DNA of 47,372 nucleotides from Saprospiraceae bacterium (GCA_013214355.1 JABSSL010000037.1:47626-94997), one strand, 5' to 3'; shown: positions 32,784 through 42,282, counted from the stretch's first letter. The notes: generated by a model from the sequence alone, not told the origin. Numbers and translations: made by a program.

Positions 32784-33175
32784 ACAGTATATTTTTTGGT
32801 TTAATATTGGCCTTGCCTGGGGTCTTGTTGACTGTAGTCAACCCATTTTGTTGGCCTTGTTATTATGTTTCTTTCTCAAACCATACGCTTCTAAGCATCG
32901 CCTAGGGCCTCACAGGCCTGTTGGGGCTTGTTAGAGGAGTCATTGGAGAGGTTTGTTAAAGAAGGTGCTAGCGATGCTTTCACACAATAATAAATTTACA
33001 ACAAAAATGGGATTTGGTACCCAAGAAAGACTGTGGGGAATCAAGCTGCCGCTTTATATTCCAGGACTTTTACAATTATTTTACCTGGACGGCTGATTCT
33101 TGGGTTCATTGGGGCTGGAATTGGCCTTGTGCCAAACTTTAAAGCCTGGATCTGCACTTAGCTTTACTCCTTCAG
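32784..33175. other. 392-bp intergenic region with inverted repeats
   Basis: No gene is seen. GTTGACT-GT-AGTCAAC (32828-32843 approximately) is a perfect dyad upstream of the oxygenase gene and could be an operator. A longer inverted repeat AAGCATCGCCTAG (32893-32905) / CTAGCGATGCTT (32968-32979) encloses smaller G+C-rich hairpins. Confidence 0.45.
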
Positions 33176-34219
33176 CTAGCGTCGAGGCCGATACCTAGAC
33201 TCATCTAATAACAACTGAGCATCGCGAAGGTTAAGGAGCGCTTCAATACTCACCTCCGGATGGCGTTGCATATATCTTTTAACAATTTGCAGGCCCATCC
33301 AGTTTCCAACTCGGCCAGGTGCTTCTGCTGGCATGTCCGTAGGGCCAGTGGGGCTATACTCCACTAATTTTCGAATTTTCCTAAACTCGCTGGAATAGAG
33401 CAATTCGTTTTCTATGAAATGAGACCAAATATTGAATTCATTGTCCTTTAGCCATTTTACTTGCACCGGAGTCATTTCCAGCAAGACGGAATCTGGAGTA
33501 TGGGGGAGTAATAACTCTCGGAGATACAGTTTTTTACCATTGTGCACCATAAGGTCGATTAGCCGTTCACCACTAGCTGGCCCGACGTGATCCTCGATGA
33601 GCGGTTGCAGTGTTTTAGAAACCAAATGATCTTGATTGTAGGTTCTCACCATGTAATCGGAGAAATTTGAATTCTGCGGATTGTATTTCCAATACGGATA
33701 ATCTGCGCCTAAGAAGAAGTCCAGTCCAATCGCTAAAGCTTGTTCACCATAGATGAAGGCTGCAATGGAGTATTCGGATAGAAAAGTCGTGAAGGTTGGG
33801 ATTTCAGCATTGGGAAAGTAGTACCGGTAAAATTGCATGGCTTGTGTTAACTCTTCTTCTATACCACTGATATCTTGGTAAAGCACTTGAGTGGTATCAT
33901 ATAGATGCGTTAAACCAGGGTGGCCGATAAATCCTCGCATGTATGGAAGATGTCCCTCTGGAGCGACCTCCGGATTTTTTGAACCCAAGACGAAATTGAA
34001 ATATACTTCGCTGAAGTCAGGATACGTTTGTTCGAGTTCAGCCATGCTGCTTTCAAATTGGCTGGTATCCAAGGTAAAGAGTGCTTGCTCGAACCGATCG
34101 ATCTTTACATCCACTTCAATATCGGAGACATCAGGGATATATTTGTCGTTATGGCTGCCACAAGCGAGAAGTGTCAGGAGTGAAAATAGTCCTATTGCTA
34201 GATTTAATTTTTGCGTCAT
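33176..34219 (-). CDS. gldB: gliding motility lipoprotein GldB
   Basis: 347 residues. The lipobox LLTLLACGS gives lipid-modified C20. DVKIDRFEQALFTLD near the start, IPTFTTFLSEYSIAAFIYGEQALAIGLDFFLGADYPYW in the middle and EAPGRVGNWMGLQIVKRYMQRHP near the end are the recognised GldB features. The last stretch is shared with DUF2268-type fold members. GldB is needed for gliding in Flavobacteriia and is found also in non-gliding Bacteroidota. gldC is not adjacent, unlike in Flavobacterium. With the T9SS-tailed protein at 43389 this hints at a gliding or T9SS lifestyle. Confidence 0.88.
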   Translation of the reverse strand: MTQKLNLAIGLFSLLTLLACGSHNDKYIPDVSDIEVDVKIDRFEQALFTLDTSQFESSMAELEQTYPDFSEVYFNFVLGSKNPEVAPEGHLPYMRGFIGHPGLTHLYDTTQVLYQDISGIEEELTQAMQFYRYYFPNAEIPTFTTFLSEYSIAAFIYGEQALAIGLDFFLGADYPYWKYNPQNSNFSDYMVRTYNQDHLVSKTLQPLIEDHVGPASGERLIDLMVHNGKKLYLRELLLPHTPDSVLLEMTPVQVKWLKDNEFNIWSHFIENELLYSSEFRKIRKLVEYSPTGPTDMPAEAPGRVGNWMGLQIVKRYMQRHPEVSIEALLNLRDAQLLLDESRYRPRR

Positions 34220-34422
34220 TTGTGGTCTTAAATTGCGCCGGCTTGAATATTCTGGCTACTAAAAAATTAAATATTAAGATGACAAGCCATACCTTTGCTT
34301 CATCCTTTTGTCCTCACTTCTGTTACTGTGTTCTAAAAGTGTCGTCCAATAAGAACAGGAAAATAATAAGCACAGTTTTGTAGTTTAATACAGAGCTTGC
34401 TCTTGAATCAAAAAACTGCATA

Positions 34423-35145
34423 ATGATGAAAAAAATTGTTGCTATTGCAGCCTTTTTATCGCTAAGTTTATCCATGATGGCTCAAGATGATCTCCGTTTT
34501 GGATTTCAATTGAGTCCTTCCTTCAGTTGGATGAACACTAATACCTCAAAGATAAACCCCAGTGGAACTAATTTAGGACTCAAGCTAGGTATGACCGGTG
34601 AATACTATTTCCGGGAAAATTATGCCTTTACAAGTGGAATTGGTTTCTACTTCAATAATGGGGGGACATTACTGCATGACTTTGGCGGTTCTTACTGGCC
34701 AAATTCCGATTTGCCTTCCTCATTGGATACACTACCCAATAATGTGAAGCTAAAATACAGCATCCAATATCTTGAGATCCCCGTAGGTCTAAAGCTCCGG
34801 ACTCGTGAGTTTGGTTACTTACGCTATTTTATGGAGCCAGCCATCACGATTGGCTTGAAGACCCAAGCTAGAGGCACCATCGAAGGCACCGGTGTACAGA
34901 GTGATGATAAATACAATATTAGAAGAGAGGTCAACCTACTCAACCTCGCTTGGGGGATTACGGGAGGGGTTGAATACAGTATTTCAGATAATACTAGTTT
35001 GATTGCCGGCTTAGGTTTTCAGGTTGGTTTTACTGATGTGACAGATGATAAAGGACAAACTTTCGACCCTGAGCGCGGAACGGTTAGAGAAAGATCGAAA
35101 GGAACGAATAATAGTATCACGATACGCCTAGGAATTTTATTCTAG
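34423..35145 (+). CDS. PorT-family outer-membrane beta-barrel protein
   Basis: 240 residues with a signal peptide (MMKKIVAIAAFLSLSLSMMAQ). The mature part shows GFQLSPSFSWMNTNTSKINPSGTNLGLKLGMTGEYYFRENYAFTSGIGFYFNNGG, LKYSIQYLEIPVGLKLRTRE, and a last strand NNSITIRLGILF ending in Phe. These are the usual marks of the PorT/outer-membrane-beta-barrel family. Function is unknown. It is divergent from gldB and monocistronic. Confidence 0.87.
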   Translation: MMKKIVAIAAFLSLSLSMMAQDDLRFGFQLSPSFSWMNTNTSKINPSGTNLGLKLGMTGEYYFRENYAFTSGIGFYFNNGGTLLHDFGGSYWPNSDLPSSLDTLPNNVKLKYSIQYLEIPVGLKLRTREFGYLRYFMEPAITIGLKTQARGTIEGTGVQSDDKYNIRREVNLLNLAWGITGGVEYSISDNTSLIAGLGFQVGFTDVTDDKGQTFDPERGTVRERSKGTNNSITIRLGILF

Positions 35146-35279
35146 GTCGGAAGAATTTTCAGAATTCTAGCTGCTGTAAATCTATTCACTAAGCTGAAAT
35201 CAGTGGGATGGTGATCGGGTTTACAGCAGTTTTATTTTTGGGCTTAAGCAAAGGATTTTGGAATCCAGGCCACCTTACT

Positions 35280-36092
35280 CTATCCCGTCACCAATTCTAC
35301 AATGGCTGGTCCCCAATAATGCTTAGTAAAGAAGTACGTAGCTAAAACTAAAAAGGCAGTGGTGATGAATAACCCTGCTGCTGCGATTCCTTTGGCGGTG
35401 GCTGTCCGCATTAATGCTTTGCGACCAATAAAGACTTCAGCTACGAGTAGGTTGGGGATATAGAAAAAGAAATCCATGAAGTAGTCGAAGGGGCCTTGGA
35501 ATGAATTGGAATGACCCAGGCCATCCGTAAATAGAAACCAAAATCCGTAATCCATTCGGTATAACCAAGAGCCAATGGCGAGTGCAAAAAGCCGAATCGC
35601 CCAGGCACGATGCCGATCGAAGTCTTGCTTCCGAGCATGCCTGATAGTCTCAATGGCGCAAAGGAACATAGCCAAACCATAGCCCGCGAATCCAATATCC
35701 ATGACGATACCTCCCACAGTTCCTTTTATGAAAATAAAGAGCAAGCCGCCCACGGCTGTCAACAATGATGCTACGACATAAATTCGACCTAGCCAACGGT
35801 GCCAAGCTGGATATTTCTCACGAATGTAGGTGATCAACTGGATACAGCCCAAAATCAAAATAAGCCCACCCGCTGCAAAATGGATGCCTATACCAATGGT
35901 GGCGGCCTCTGTGCGTTCATCATAGAGCCCGGGAAGAATTTCATTCCACTGTGCCGTATTGCCCTTTAGCAAGGCAACGAAATAAAAGGATATTATAAAC
36001 AGACCAAATAGGATGGCACTGATCCAAACTGTAGCCACCAAGAGTTGTCCCCCCAGTTTAAGGAATGCATCCCCTCGCGTTTCTCCAAGCAT
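35280..36092 (-). CDS. DUF2306 domain-containing membrane protein
   Basis: 270 residues with about seven membrane helices. The conserved core is GGLILILGCIQLITYIREKYPAWHRWLGRIYVVASLLTAVGGLLFI, with histidine and arginine residues at the helix ends, then KQDFDRHRAWAIRLFALAIGSWLYR. These match the DUF2306 family, which is related to haem/quinone-type integral membrane proteins but has no proven role. It lies alone between a barrel gene and nadC. Confidence 0.85.
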   Translation of the reverse strand: MLGETRGDAFLKLGGQLLVATVWISAILFGLFIISFYFVALLKGNTAQWNEILPGLYDERTEAATIGIGIHFAAGGLILILGCIQLITYIREKYPAWHRWLGRIYVVASLLTAVGGLLFIFIKGTVGGIVMDIGFAGYGLAMFLCAIETIRHARKQDFDRHRAWAIRLFALAIGSWLYRMDYGFWFLFTDGLGHSNSFQGPFDYFMDFFFYIPNLLVAEVFIGRKALMRTATAKGIAAAGLFITTAFLVLATYFFTKHYWGPAIVELVTG

Positions 36093-36254
36093 ACTAGACT
36101 ATTTTGATATGGTTCGAAAAGGTAACGAAAATCTGTAATACTTCATCTCCTGGGGCAGAGGAAGTACGGGGGCTATTGGCGGGATTTTCGAAAGTACTAT
36201 CTCCTCGAATTCTTTGGCTTTCAGTCTTTCATGCACCTCATTGGTAAATTTGCT

Positions 36255-36262
36255 TATCTTTG
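36255..36262 (+). promoter_or_regulatory. candidate -7 box for nadC
   Basis: TATCTTTG matches TAnnTTTG exactly and lies 25 nt before the nadC ATG. The -33 element is not clear. Confidence 0.5.
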
Positions 36263-36286
36263 CGGCGAAAAACAAGCTATAAGAAA

Positions 36287-37156
36287 ATGAGTACGCAGCT
36301 AGATGCCGCTATGGCGGAAAAAATTGATGCCTTTATCACACAGGCTTTGCAAGAAGATGTAGGCCCCGGAGATTATACGTCCTTAGCCTGTATACCTCCT
36401 GATTCTAAAAGTAAAGCAAAGCTATTGGTTAAAGATCCTGGAGTGATTGCCGGCATTCCGGTAGCTGAAGCCATTTTCAAAAAAGTTGATCCGGAAGCAG
36501 TCATTGACATCAAAATCCCTGATGGGCAAGCGGTGAGTGTTGGAGACATTGCTTTTACTGTAGAATGCAATTCTCAAGCTTTGCTGAAGGCCGAGCGATT
36601 GGTCCTTAATACGATGCAACGCATGAGTGGGATTGCGACGAAGAGCAATCGATTTATGTTTGAGGTGGAAGATCTTCCAGTGAAGATTCTAGATACACGA
36701 AAAACAACGCCTAATCTTCGATTTTTGGAAAAATGGGCGGTTCGTATTGGAGGATGTCACAACTACCGCGATGGCCTTTATGATCGCATCATGATCAAGG
36801 ATAACCACATCGATGCTTGTGGAGGAATTCAACAGGCTATCGAAACGGTTTGCCAGTATTTATTCGATAATAAACTTTCCCTAGAGATTACGATTGAAGT
36901 TCGCAATTTGGTGGAGTTACATGAAGTAATGGAAGTAGGAAAAGTAGATCGAATTATGCTAGATAACTTTGAGCTACCACTATTGGAAGAGGCAATTGCC
37001 ACCATCGACCGGCAATACGAAACCGAAGCATCAGGCGGTGTAAATATCAATACGGTTCGTAAAATTGCTCAAGCAGGGGTGGATTACATCTCAGTAGGAG
37101 GTCTTACACACTCTTCAACCAGCCTAGATCTTAGCTTGAAAGTCATCAAGGAGTAA
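36287..37156 (+). CDS. nadC: nicotinate-nucleotide diphosphorylase (carboxylating)
   Basis: 289 residues from the ATG at 36287 (MSTQLDAAMAEKIDAFITQALQEDVGPGDYTS); an in-frame TTG at 36260 overlaps the promoter box. ERLVLNTMQRMSGIAT, DTRKTTPNLRFLEKWAVRIGGCHNYRDGLYDRIMIKDNH and IMLDNFELPLLEEAI are the quinolinate and PRPP binding parts. The enzyme turns quinolinate and PRPP into nicotinate mononucleotide, CO2 and PPi in NAD synthesis. nadA and nadB are not in the window. A short terminator overlaps the stop codon. Confidence 0.95.
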   Translation: MSTQLDAAMAEKIDAFITQALQEDVGPGDYTSLACIPPDSKSKAKLLVKDPGVIAGIPVAEAIFKKVDPEAVIDIKIPDGQAVSVGDIAFTVECNSQALLKAERLVLNTMQRMSGIATKSNRFMFEVEDLPVKILDTRKTTPNLRFLEKWAVRIGGCHNYRDGLYDRIMIKDNHIDACGGIQQAIETVCQYLFDNKLSLEITIEVRNLVELHEVMEVGKVDRIMLDNFELPLLEEAIATIDRQYETEASGGVNINTVRKIAQAGVDYISVGGLTHSSTSLDLSLKVIKE

Positions 37157-37173
37157 TGCTCCTTTTCTTTTTT
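37148..37173 (+). terminator. terminator overlapping the nadC stop codon
   Basis: AAGGAG and CTCCTT form a 6-bp stem around TAATG, which includes the nadC TAA, followed by the T-rich TTCTTTTTTTC. The stem is short but the tail is good. Confidence 0.55.
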
Positions 37174-37623
37174 CTCTTACTTGTTTCTTTTTCTTGAGTA
37201 CTAAGCTTTGGCCGTTGTCCAAAGCTTTGATCCTTCCTTTATCCAATCGGATAGGCCTTTAAAATCATTACCCAAAGAATAATGAAGGAGGCAATGATAA
37301 ACCAAAATCGGAAGTCTTTCAGATAATTCTGAGAATTGGGTGTCATGTTGTAAAACTTGTGGTTGGGTGCACTTTGGATAACTCCAACAGCCGAAGAGCA
37401 AACGCTATCCATAAAGAATAGGCCACTAAGATCTGCAGGTGATCCAGGGGCTAAAGAGGCTCCTTTCAAAAACTATGAGGGTTATCACGCAGTGAATTAG
37501 TAATCTGTTTCATTGAAGGTTACCATGCATCAGAGATGCACTTTAGGGAAGAGCTAAGGGCCATGGTTGGATACCTTACCTCTATTCAGCAAGGGAGCAA
37601 AAAGAATGCCAGAATTTTGGTGT
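37157..37623. other. 467-bp convergent region between nadC and pyrD
   Basis: No firm gene. It holds a perfect hairpin AAGCTTTGG / CCAAAGCTT (37203-37227), a possible tiny membrane protein on the minus strand (37239-37412) and otherwise nothing recognisable. Confidence 0.45.
37239..37412 (-). CDS. possible small membrane protein or gene remnant
   Basis: 57 residues from the ATG at 37412. The C-terminal half (DFRFWFIIASFIILWVMILKAYP) is a convincing membrane helix preceded by a polar YNMTPNSQNYLK. The frame stays open upstream to 37469 without an ATG. It may be a genuine single-pass small protein or the decayed end of a longer gene. I do not recognise a family and there is no evident promoter. 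Confidence 0.3.
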   Translation of the reverse strand: MDSVCSSAVGVIQSAPNHKFYNMTPNSQNYLKDFRFWFIIASFIILWVMILKAYPIG

Positions 37624-38676
37624 CTAGGCGGGTTGTACCTGCGCTTGTTGGATTAATTGTTGGTTGATTTGTTTGATTAAGGAAGGTCCTTCGTAGATCA
37701 GGCCAGTATAGATTTGGACTAGGTCAGCACCCGCCTCTATTTTCTCCAGCGCATCCGCCGCGGACTGAATGCCTCCCACACCGATAATAACGGCCTCTGC
37801 TGGGAGTTTCTTGCGGAGATAGCGAATCACCTCCGTGGCACGCCCTTTGACGGGCTGACCACTCAAACCACCAGCTCCGATCTTTTCCAGTTCTTGATCG
37901 GTCGTATGCAGATTAGCTCTACTGATAGTGGTATTGGTAGCAATCAATCCTTGGATCCCTGTATCGCCGACTATATCGACGATATCATCCAATTGACCAT
38001 CTGTTAGGTCAGGAGCAATTTTTAGCAAAATGGGCTTGGGATTATCTTTCGCCTGATTTAGTTTCTGCAGGGTGCTTAGAAGAGCGGTGAGCGGTTCTTT
38101 TTCTTGAAGGTCTCTAAGATTAGGGGTGTTGGGTGAACTGACGTTGACGACAAAGTAATCTACGTATGGGAATAGAGCTTCAAAGCACTTCGTATAATCG
38201 GAAGTAGCTTCTTCATTGGGCGTGAGTTTGTTCTTGCCGATATTCCCACCTATGATCACTCCTTTCGGTTTTCCGGCTTGTAGCCTACTCACTAAGGCTT
38301 CAACTCCCTCATTATTGAAACCCATTCTATTGATCAAAGCCTCATCTTGCGGAAGGCGAAAGAGGCGAGGTTGAGGATTACCTGCTTGTCCTTTGGGGGT
38401 TACTGTTCCGACTTCTATAAATCCAAAACCCAAGGCGGTCATGGGCCGAAAGTACTTTCCGTCTTTGTCAAATCCTGCAGCAAGGCCTACGGGGTTTTTG
38501 AATTGGAGCCCCATCAACTCTCTATTTAATGTCGAGTCTTCCAATCTATAGGCAGAGCGAAAGATCTGATTGATGACAGGAATGGACAGAACAAGCTTCA
38601 ATAAAGCAACAGTTAAGTGGTGAGCTTTCTCAGGGGCCATCTGAAATAGGAATGGCTTAAGTATGTTTTTGTACAC
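37624..38676 (-). CDS. pyrD: dihydroorotate dehydrogenase (quinone), class 2
   Basis: 350 residues from a GTG start. The N-terminal [26 protein letters not shown] is the membrane-associating helix pair of class 2 enzymes. [18 protein letters not shown] binds FMN, and [16 protein letters not shown] holds the catalytic serine typical of class 2. [17 protein letters not shown] and GGLSGQPVK, and VIGVGGI follow in order. It oxidises dihydroorotate to orotate with quinone as acceptor in pyrimidine synthesis. It is transcribed alone. Confidence 0.95.
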   Translation of the reverse strand: MYKNILKPFLFQMAPEKAHHLTVALLKLVLSIPVINQIFRSAYRLEDSTLNRELMGLQFKNPVGLAAGFDKDGKYFRPMTALGFGFIEVGTVTPKGQAGNPQPRLFRLPQDEALINRMGFNNEGVEALVSRLQAGKPKGVIIGGNIGKNKLTPNEEATSDYTKCFEALFPYVDYFVVNVSSPNTPNLRDLQEKEPLTALLSTLQKLNQAKDNPKPILLKIAPDLTDGQLDDIVDIVGDTGIQGLIATNTTISRANLHTTDQELEKIGAGGLSGQPVKGRATEVIRYLRKKLPAEAVIIGVGGIQSAADALEKIEAGADLVQIYTGLIYEGPSLIKQINQQLIQQAQVQPA

Positions 38677-38726
38677 GCGTGCAGGAGTTTAAATAAACAA
38701 CAAGATCAAATGGGCTGTAGTATAAA

Positions 38727-38764
38727 ATAAAAAAGCCGGGTAGCAGTGTTTTTGCTACCCAGCC
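38727..38764 (-). terminator. terminator of the two-component operon
   Basis: On the minus strand GGCTGGGTAGC and GCTACCCGGC pair with one mismatch around a 9-nt loop, followed by TTTTTTATTTTA. It lies about 110 nt beyond the stop of the response regulator gene. Confidence 0.85.
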
Positions 38765-38875
38765 ATAATCATAATCCCAAAAACTATTCTTTTACTCAAA
38801 AGAGTGAATATTCACATTTGCAATGTCAAATATATAAACTTAGTTGCATAACTCCAACACTATTAACAATAAAGC

Positions 38876-39601
38876 TTATGAAGCCTCTTCCTCAGATCTA
38901 ACTAGTAATTGGAATCCATTGCCATGGATATTGACGATTTCGATATTTTCGTCTTTGCTCAAGTACTTTCTAAGTTTAGTTACAAACACATCCATACTCC
39001 TGGCTGTGAAGTAGTTGTCTTCGCCCCAGATTTTGGTCAATGCTTCCGATCTGGGTAGAATGTCATTCATATACATTGCGAACATACGCAATAATTGTGC
39101 CTCTTTCGGGGACAACTTGGCTTTTTCCTCATCTGACCCACCTGGGTCAAAAGTTAGAATTCGGAGAGGGAAATTGAAGTGGTATTTACCAATAGGGAAT
39201 TCCTTGATTTCCTCTCTTGGATCAGCCTTTTGTTGGCTTCGTTTTAAGACCGCTTGAATGCGATAAAGTAATTCTTCGGAATTGAATGGCTTGGTGATAT
39301 AATCGTCTGCTCCGATTTTGAAGCCCTGCAGAACATCATCCTTCATCGTTCTTGCCGTTAGGAAGATAATCGGCATATCCGTGTCCTTCTCACGAATTTC
39401 CTTGGCAAGGGTGAAACCGTCTTTGCGAGGCATCATTACATCAAAAATACAGAGATCGTATTGCCCTTTGTTGTAGCTTTCCAACCCTTGGGCGCCATCC
39501 GTGGCTAGCGTAACTTCGTATTCGTGCATTTCCAAATAAGAACGCAGTACATCACCGAAATTCTGATCATCTTCAACCAGTAGGATTCTGTTATTAGCCA
39601 T
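38876..39601 (-). CDS. rprY: OmpR/PhoB family response regulator (RprY-like)
   Basis: 241 residues. The receiver domain has the acidic pair ED-D near residues 10-12, phospho-acceptor D54 (CIFDVMMPRKDG), T in FLTART and K in DDYITKPF. The C-terminal winged helix (about 140-235) shows LSPKEAQLLRMFAMYMNDILPRSEALTKIWGEDNYFTARSMDVFVTKLRKYLS. It is the partner of the kinase encoded just upstream, whose gene overlaps it by 8 nt. The pair resembles RprXY of Bacteroides; the symbol is given on that resemblance and not on a search. Confidence 0.92.
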   Translation of the reverse strand: MANNRILLVEDDQNFGDVLRSYLEMHEYEVTLATDGAQGLESYNKGQYDLCIFDVMMPRKDGFTLAKEIREKDTDMPIIFLTARTMKDDVLQGFKIGADDYITKPFNSEELLYRIQAVLKRSQQKADPREEIKEFPIGKYHFNFPLRILTFDPGGSDEEKAKLSPKEAQLLRMFAMYMNDILPRSEALTKIWGEDNYFTARSMDVFVTKLRKYLSKDENIEIVNIHGNGFQLLVRSEEEAS

Positions 39602-41204
39602 ATGTGTGATTTTTCGGTTTAGCTTTTGGTGTTTTGTCTTTTAGTAAAAAATTTGGAATGAACTTGGCTATGCCATTTTCCCTTTTGGTCGCGATCTGAC
39701 TGGCCTGATGGGGAAAAGTAAGAATAAAACTACTCCCTTTCCCTAGTTCACTCCTTACGTCGATTTGCCCTTTATGGGCATCCATAATGGCTTTTACATA
39801 GCTGAGGCCTAAACCAAAGCCTTTTACATCATGGAGATCACCGGTATGGACGCGATAGAATTTATCGAAAATATGCTTTTTCGACTCCTTCGTCATACCC
39901 ATTCCTTTATCAGAAACGATTACCTGTACCCCATGGTTGACATCCTTGGTAGATACTGTGATGTCAGGTTGGTCTGGAGAATACTTATTGGCATTGTCCA
40001 GAAGGTTGTTGATTACATTGGAAATGTGCGTAACGTCCCCTTCGATGATGGGGCGAGTGGCTTTTAAAGAAGCGGTAGCAGTACCATTTCTCTTTTCGAC
40101 CTGAAGACCAATATTTTCAACTGCACGGGCAATAGTTTCGTGGAGATTGACTTGCGAAGCTTTCAGAGAGACCTCCTGTCGATCTATCTGAGCCATTTGC
40201 AAAACTTTCTCCACCTGATTATTCATACGTTTATTTTCTTGTTTTATTATGTTGGCAAAGCGTTCAACTTTTTCTTGTTTGGCTGAAATCATGGGGCTAG
40301 TGATCGAATCTGCTGCTAGGGAGATGGTTGCAATTGGCGTTTTGAACTCATGTGTCATGTTATTAATGAAGTCGGTTTTCATCTCAGATAGCTTCTTCTG
40401 TTGGAAGATCACATTGACGGAATAGCCAAAGCAAAACAAGATCAATGCACTAAATAGTAGGGTGCCAACCAGGTTGGGTAAAAGATCACCCCAGACCAAA
40501 CTATTTTGTTTGGGGAAGTCGATGTACAACAAGCCTGGTGACGGCATCTCATTCCTGAAAAGATGAATGCTAAAGGGCGAGTTCTTTAGTTGTGCAAAGC
40601 TAGGCTGATTTTCTTCCGGGACTACATAATGATCATTGACGATGATGAAGGACTTGGTTTGATTACTATAGATGCCATAATTATACATGGTCTTCAATCC
40701 TTCATCCTCCAGTTCCCGGCGGATAATTTCTTTCAATTTACCTAGATTGATACGGTCTTCTAGGTTCTCATTGGTGTATATGGACTGAACTTGAGTATAT
40801 TTTTCATTTTTTGATCGGAAACAGTTTGGGCAAACACGAGGGTCAATAATGTCTCCTCTTTGAATTTGGCCTCTTAAGATTTCTATGCTCTGACTATTTT
40901 CCTTTGTGACTTTACGAGAGATAGATAGATCGAGCAGAGCATACTGGTTATTGGTGGACGGGCTGACGTCAATTCGGTCAAAAAAGCTACCTACATATCC
41001 ATGACCTAGATAATCTATGGTGGTGGCCTTCTCTTCGTGAATCAATCGATCTACTACGGAACTAATGGCAGAGCGTACCTTATTGTCAAACTTTTCTTGA
41101 TTTACCTGGATAGCAGTACCAATCAAGCCGATCTGAAGCCAGACTACGCCAACTACCGCAGCTGCCATGATACCCACTATCATCCATATTGCCTGCTTAT
41201 TCAT
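39594..41204 (-). CDS. rprX: sensor histidine kinase (RprX-like)
   Basis: 536 residues. One membrane helix at about 8-28 and a second at about 244-264 flank a periplasmic sensor domain. The sensor has a CPNCF pair of cysteines (VCPNCFRSKNEKY), possibly a metal or redox site. The kinase core has FINNMTHEFKTPIATISLAADS with H285, VINNLLDNANKYSP (N box), VSDKGMGMTKE (G1), FDKFYRV (F) and GFGLGLSYVKAIM (G2). It phosphorylates the regulator whose gene overlaps its stop. The basic C-terminal tail (LLKDKTPKAKPKNHTYG) is extra. Confidence 0.93.
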   Translation of the reverse strand: MNKQAIWMIVGIMAAAVVGVVWLQIGLIGTAIQVNQEKFDNKVRSAISSVVDRLIHEEKATTIDYLGHGYVGSFFDRIDVSPSTNNQYALLDLSISRKVTKENSQSIEILRGQIQRGDIIDPRVCPNCFRSKNEKYTQVQSIYTNENLEDRINLGKLKEIIRRELEDEGLKTMYNYGIYSNQTKSFIIVNDHYVVPEENQPSFAQLKNSPFSIHLFRNEMPSPGLLYIDFPKQNSLVWGDLLPNLVGTLLFSALILFCFGYSVNVIFQQKKLSEMKTDFINNMTHEFKTPIATISLAADSITSPMISAKQEKVERFANIIKQENKRMNNQVEKVLQMAQIDRQEVSLKASQVNLHETIARAVENIGLQVEKRNGTATASLKATRPIIEGDVTHISNVINNLLDNANKYSPDQPDITVSTKDVNHGVQVIVSDKGMGMTKESKKHIFDKFYRVHTGDLHDVKGFGLGLSYVKAIMDAHKGQIDVRSELGKGSSFILTFPHQASQIATKRENGIAKFIPNFLLKDKTPKAKPKNHTYG

Positions 41205-41607
41205 GAAAGTTGAGTTATCCTGATGTTAGAAAAAGCGCCAAATCCAGACCGAAGGCCCCTTTAGTTGAAGGATCTGAGCAGTAAAAGAAACAAGCTATTT
41301 TGACAAAAATACCTATTCTGGGGACGCTAATGTGTTACTTTAACACACTTTTAACTCCGCCGGATCAAGAAGCTAAAATTTTTCACATTCTACGGCCAAA
41401 ACTCTTTAACAACCTATGCAAGCTACTTAAAAAAATACAACTTAGAGAAAAGCAAAGTCTGGCTAAGTAGTTTTTAATTCATCAGTTACCTATTGTTAAA
41501 TCCCGCATATCAAACTTTAGCCTCCTATCCATTATTTAGAACAGCCCCTCCTAGAATTAGTTTTGCACCTTATCGGAAGAGTAGTAAATGATGTCTACGC
41601 CACCCGT
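41205..41607. other. 403-bp intergenic region with two-component promoter and candidate operator
   Basis: This holds the promoter elements described at 41304-41355. The rest is AT-rich without open frames. Confidence 0.55.
41304..41355 (-). promoter_or_regulatory. promoter and candidate response-regulator site for the two-component operon
   Basis: On the minus strand TATTTTTG (complement of 41304-41311) matches TAnnTTTG exactly. Where the -33 box should lie there is a dyad TGTGTTA-CTT-TAACACA (41331-41347). TTTAAC occurs at 41339-41344 and 41350-41355, an 11-bp period, the classical spacing for OmpR/PhoB-type dimers. A third TTTAAC is at 41405-41410. Absence of a -33 TTG together with a site at that position suggests activated, autoregulated transcription. 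This is an inference. Confidence 0.5.
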
Positions 41608-42282
41608 TCATAAGAGATAAATGAGCTGAGCGCTTAGTAGAAAAGATTGCATAGAACGCGATTCTCGATTAGGGAAAGAAGCACTATCATATAGTTTGTT
41701 TGTAGGAAGATGGAATCGAAAACTGCTTCCAATGTTTCGGGTGAAGAAATACGAAAACCCACCGACAAGGCTAATGTCATTCTTATTGAATCTCGTTCTG
41801 ATTTCATCAAAACTTACGTCTTGCTCAACAGGTTGGACGGAAGAAATACGTCGAGTTTCTACTACTTGAGAACTAACCAATCGCCCATATGAAATTCCAA
41901 AATGGAATTGAGTGGGAACAAATTCGTTGAGCTTCCTTCTTTTTCTTCTCTTTTTTGAGGAAGGAAGGTCTTCAGGTTTAGGAACTTTGATATTGAGTAG
42001 AAATACAGATTCTACAAAGTTTAAGTTCAGGTTTACAACACTAGGTTGGTTTTTGGAAGGGCGCGCGCCTCTTCGACTATAAAGAAGATCAATATTGAAT
42101 TCTAGTAGCGGGCTTAGGTAGGCTACTGCTTTTGCACCAGCAACGATCCCTTTCTTATGGAAACCAAATTGAAAATCACCGTCCACTTGGGAGAAATTCA
42201 CCCCCAAGACCGCACCAGCATTGAAACGCTGCGCCAGTAGATGATTGGAAAATAGTAGGGCAAGGATAAGTAAATGTTTCAC
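41608..42282 (-). CDS. PorT-family outer-membrane beta-barrel protein
   Basis: 224 residues from a GTG start, signal peptide about 1-17 (LLALLFSNHLLAQ). FNAGAVLGVNFSQVDGDFQFGFHKKGIVAGAKAVAYLSPLLEFNIDLLYSRRG is the usual first part of these barrels. A basic loop LPSSKKRRKRRKLN (about 113-125) is unusual. The terminal strands are FHLPTNKL and QSFLLSAQLIYLL. Function is unknown. The upstream region has a 7-bp dyad (42378-42405). Confidence 0.82.
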   Translation of the reverse strand: MKHLLILALLFSNHLLAQRFNAGAVLGVNFSQVDGDFQFGFHKKGIVAGAKAVAYLSPLLEFNIDLLYSRRGARPSKNQPSVVNLNLNFVESVFLLNIKVPKPEDLPSSKKRRKRRKLNEFVPTQFHFGISYGRLVSSQVVETRRISSVQPVEQDVSFDEIRTRFNKNDISLVGGFSYFFTRNIGSSFRFHLPTNKLYDSASFPNRESRSMQSFLLSAQLIYLL

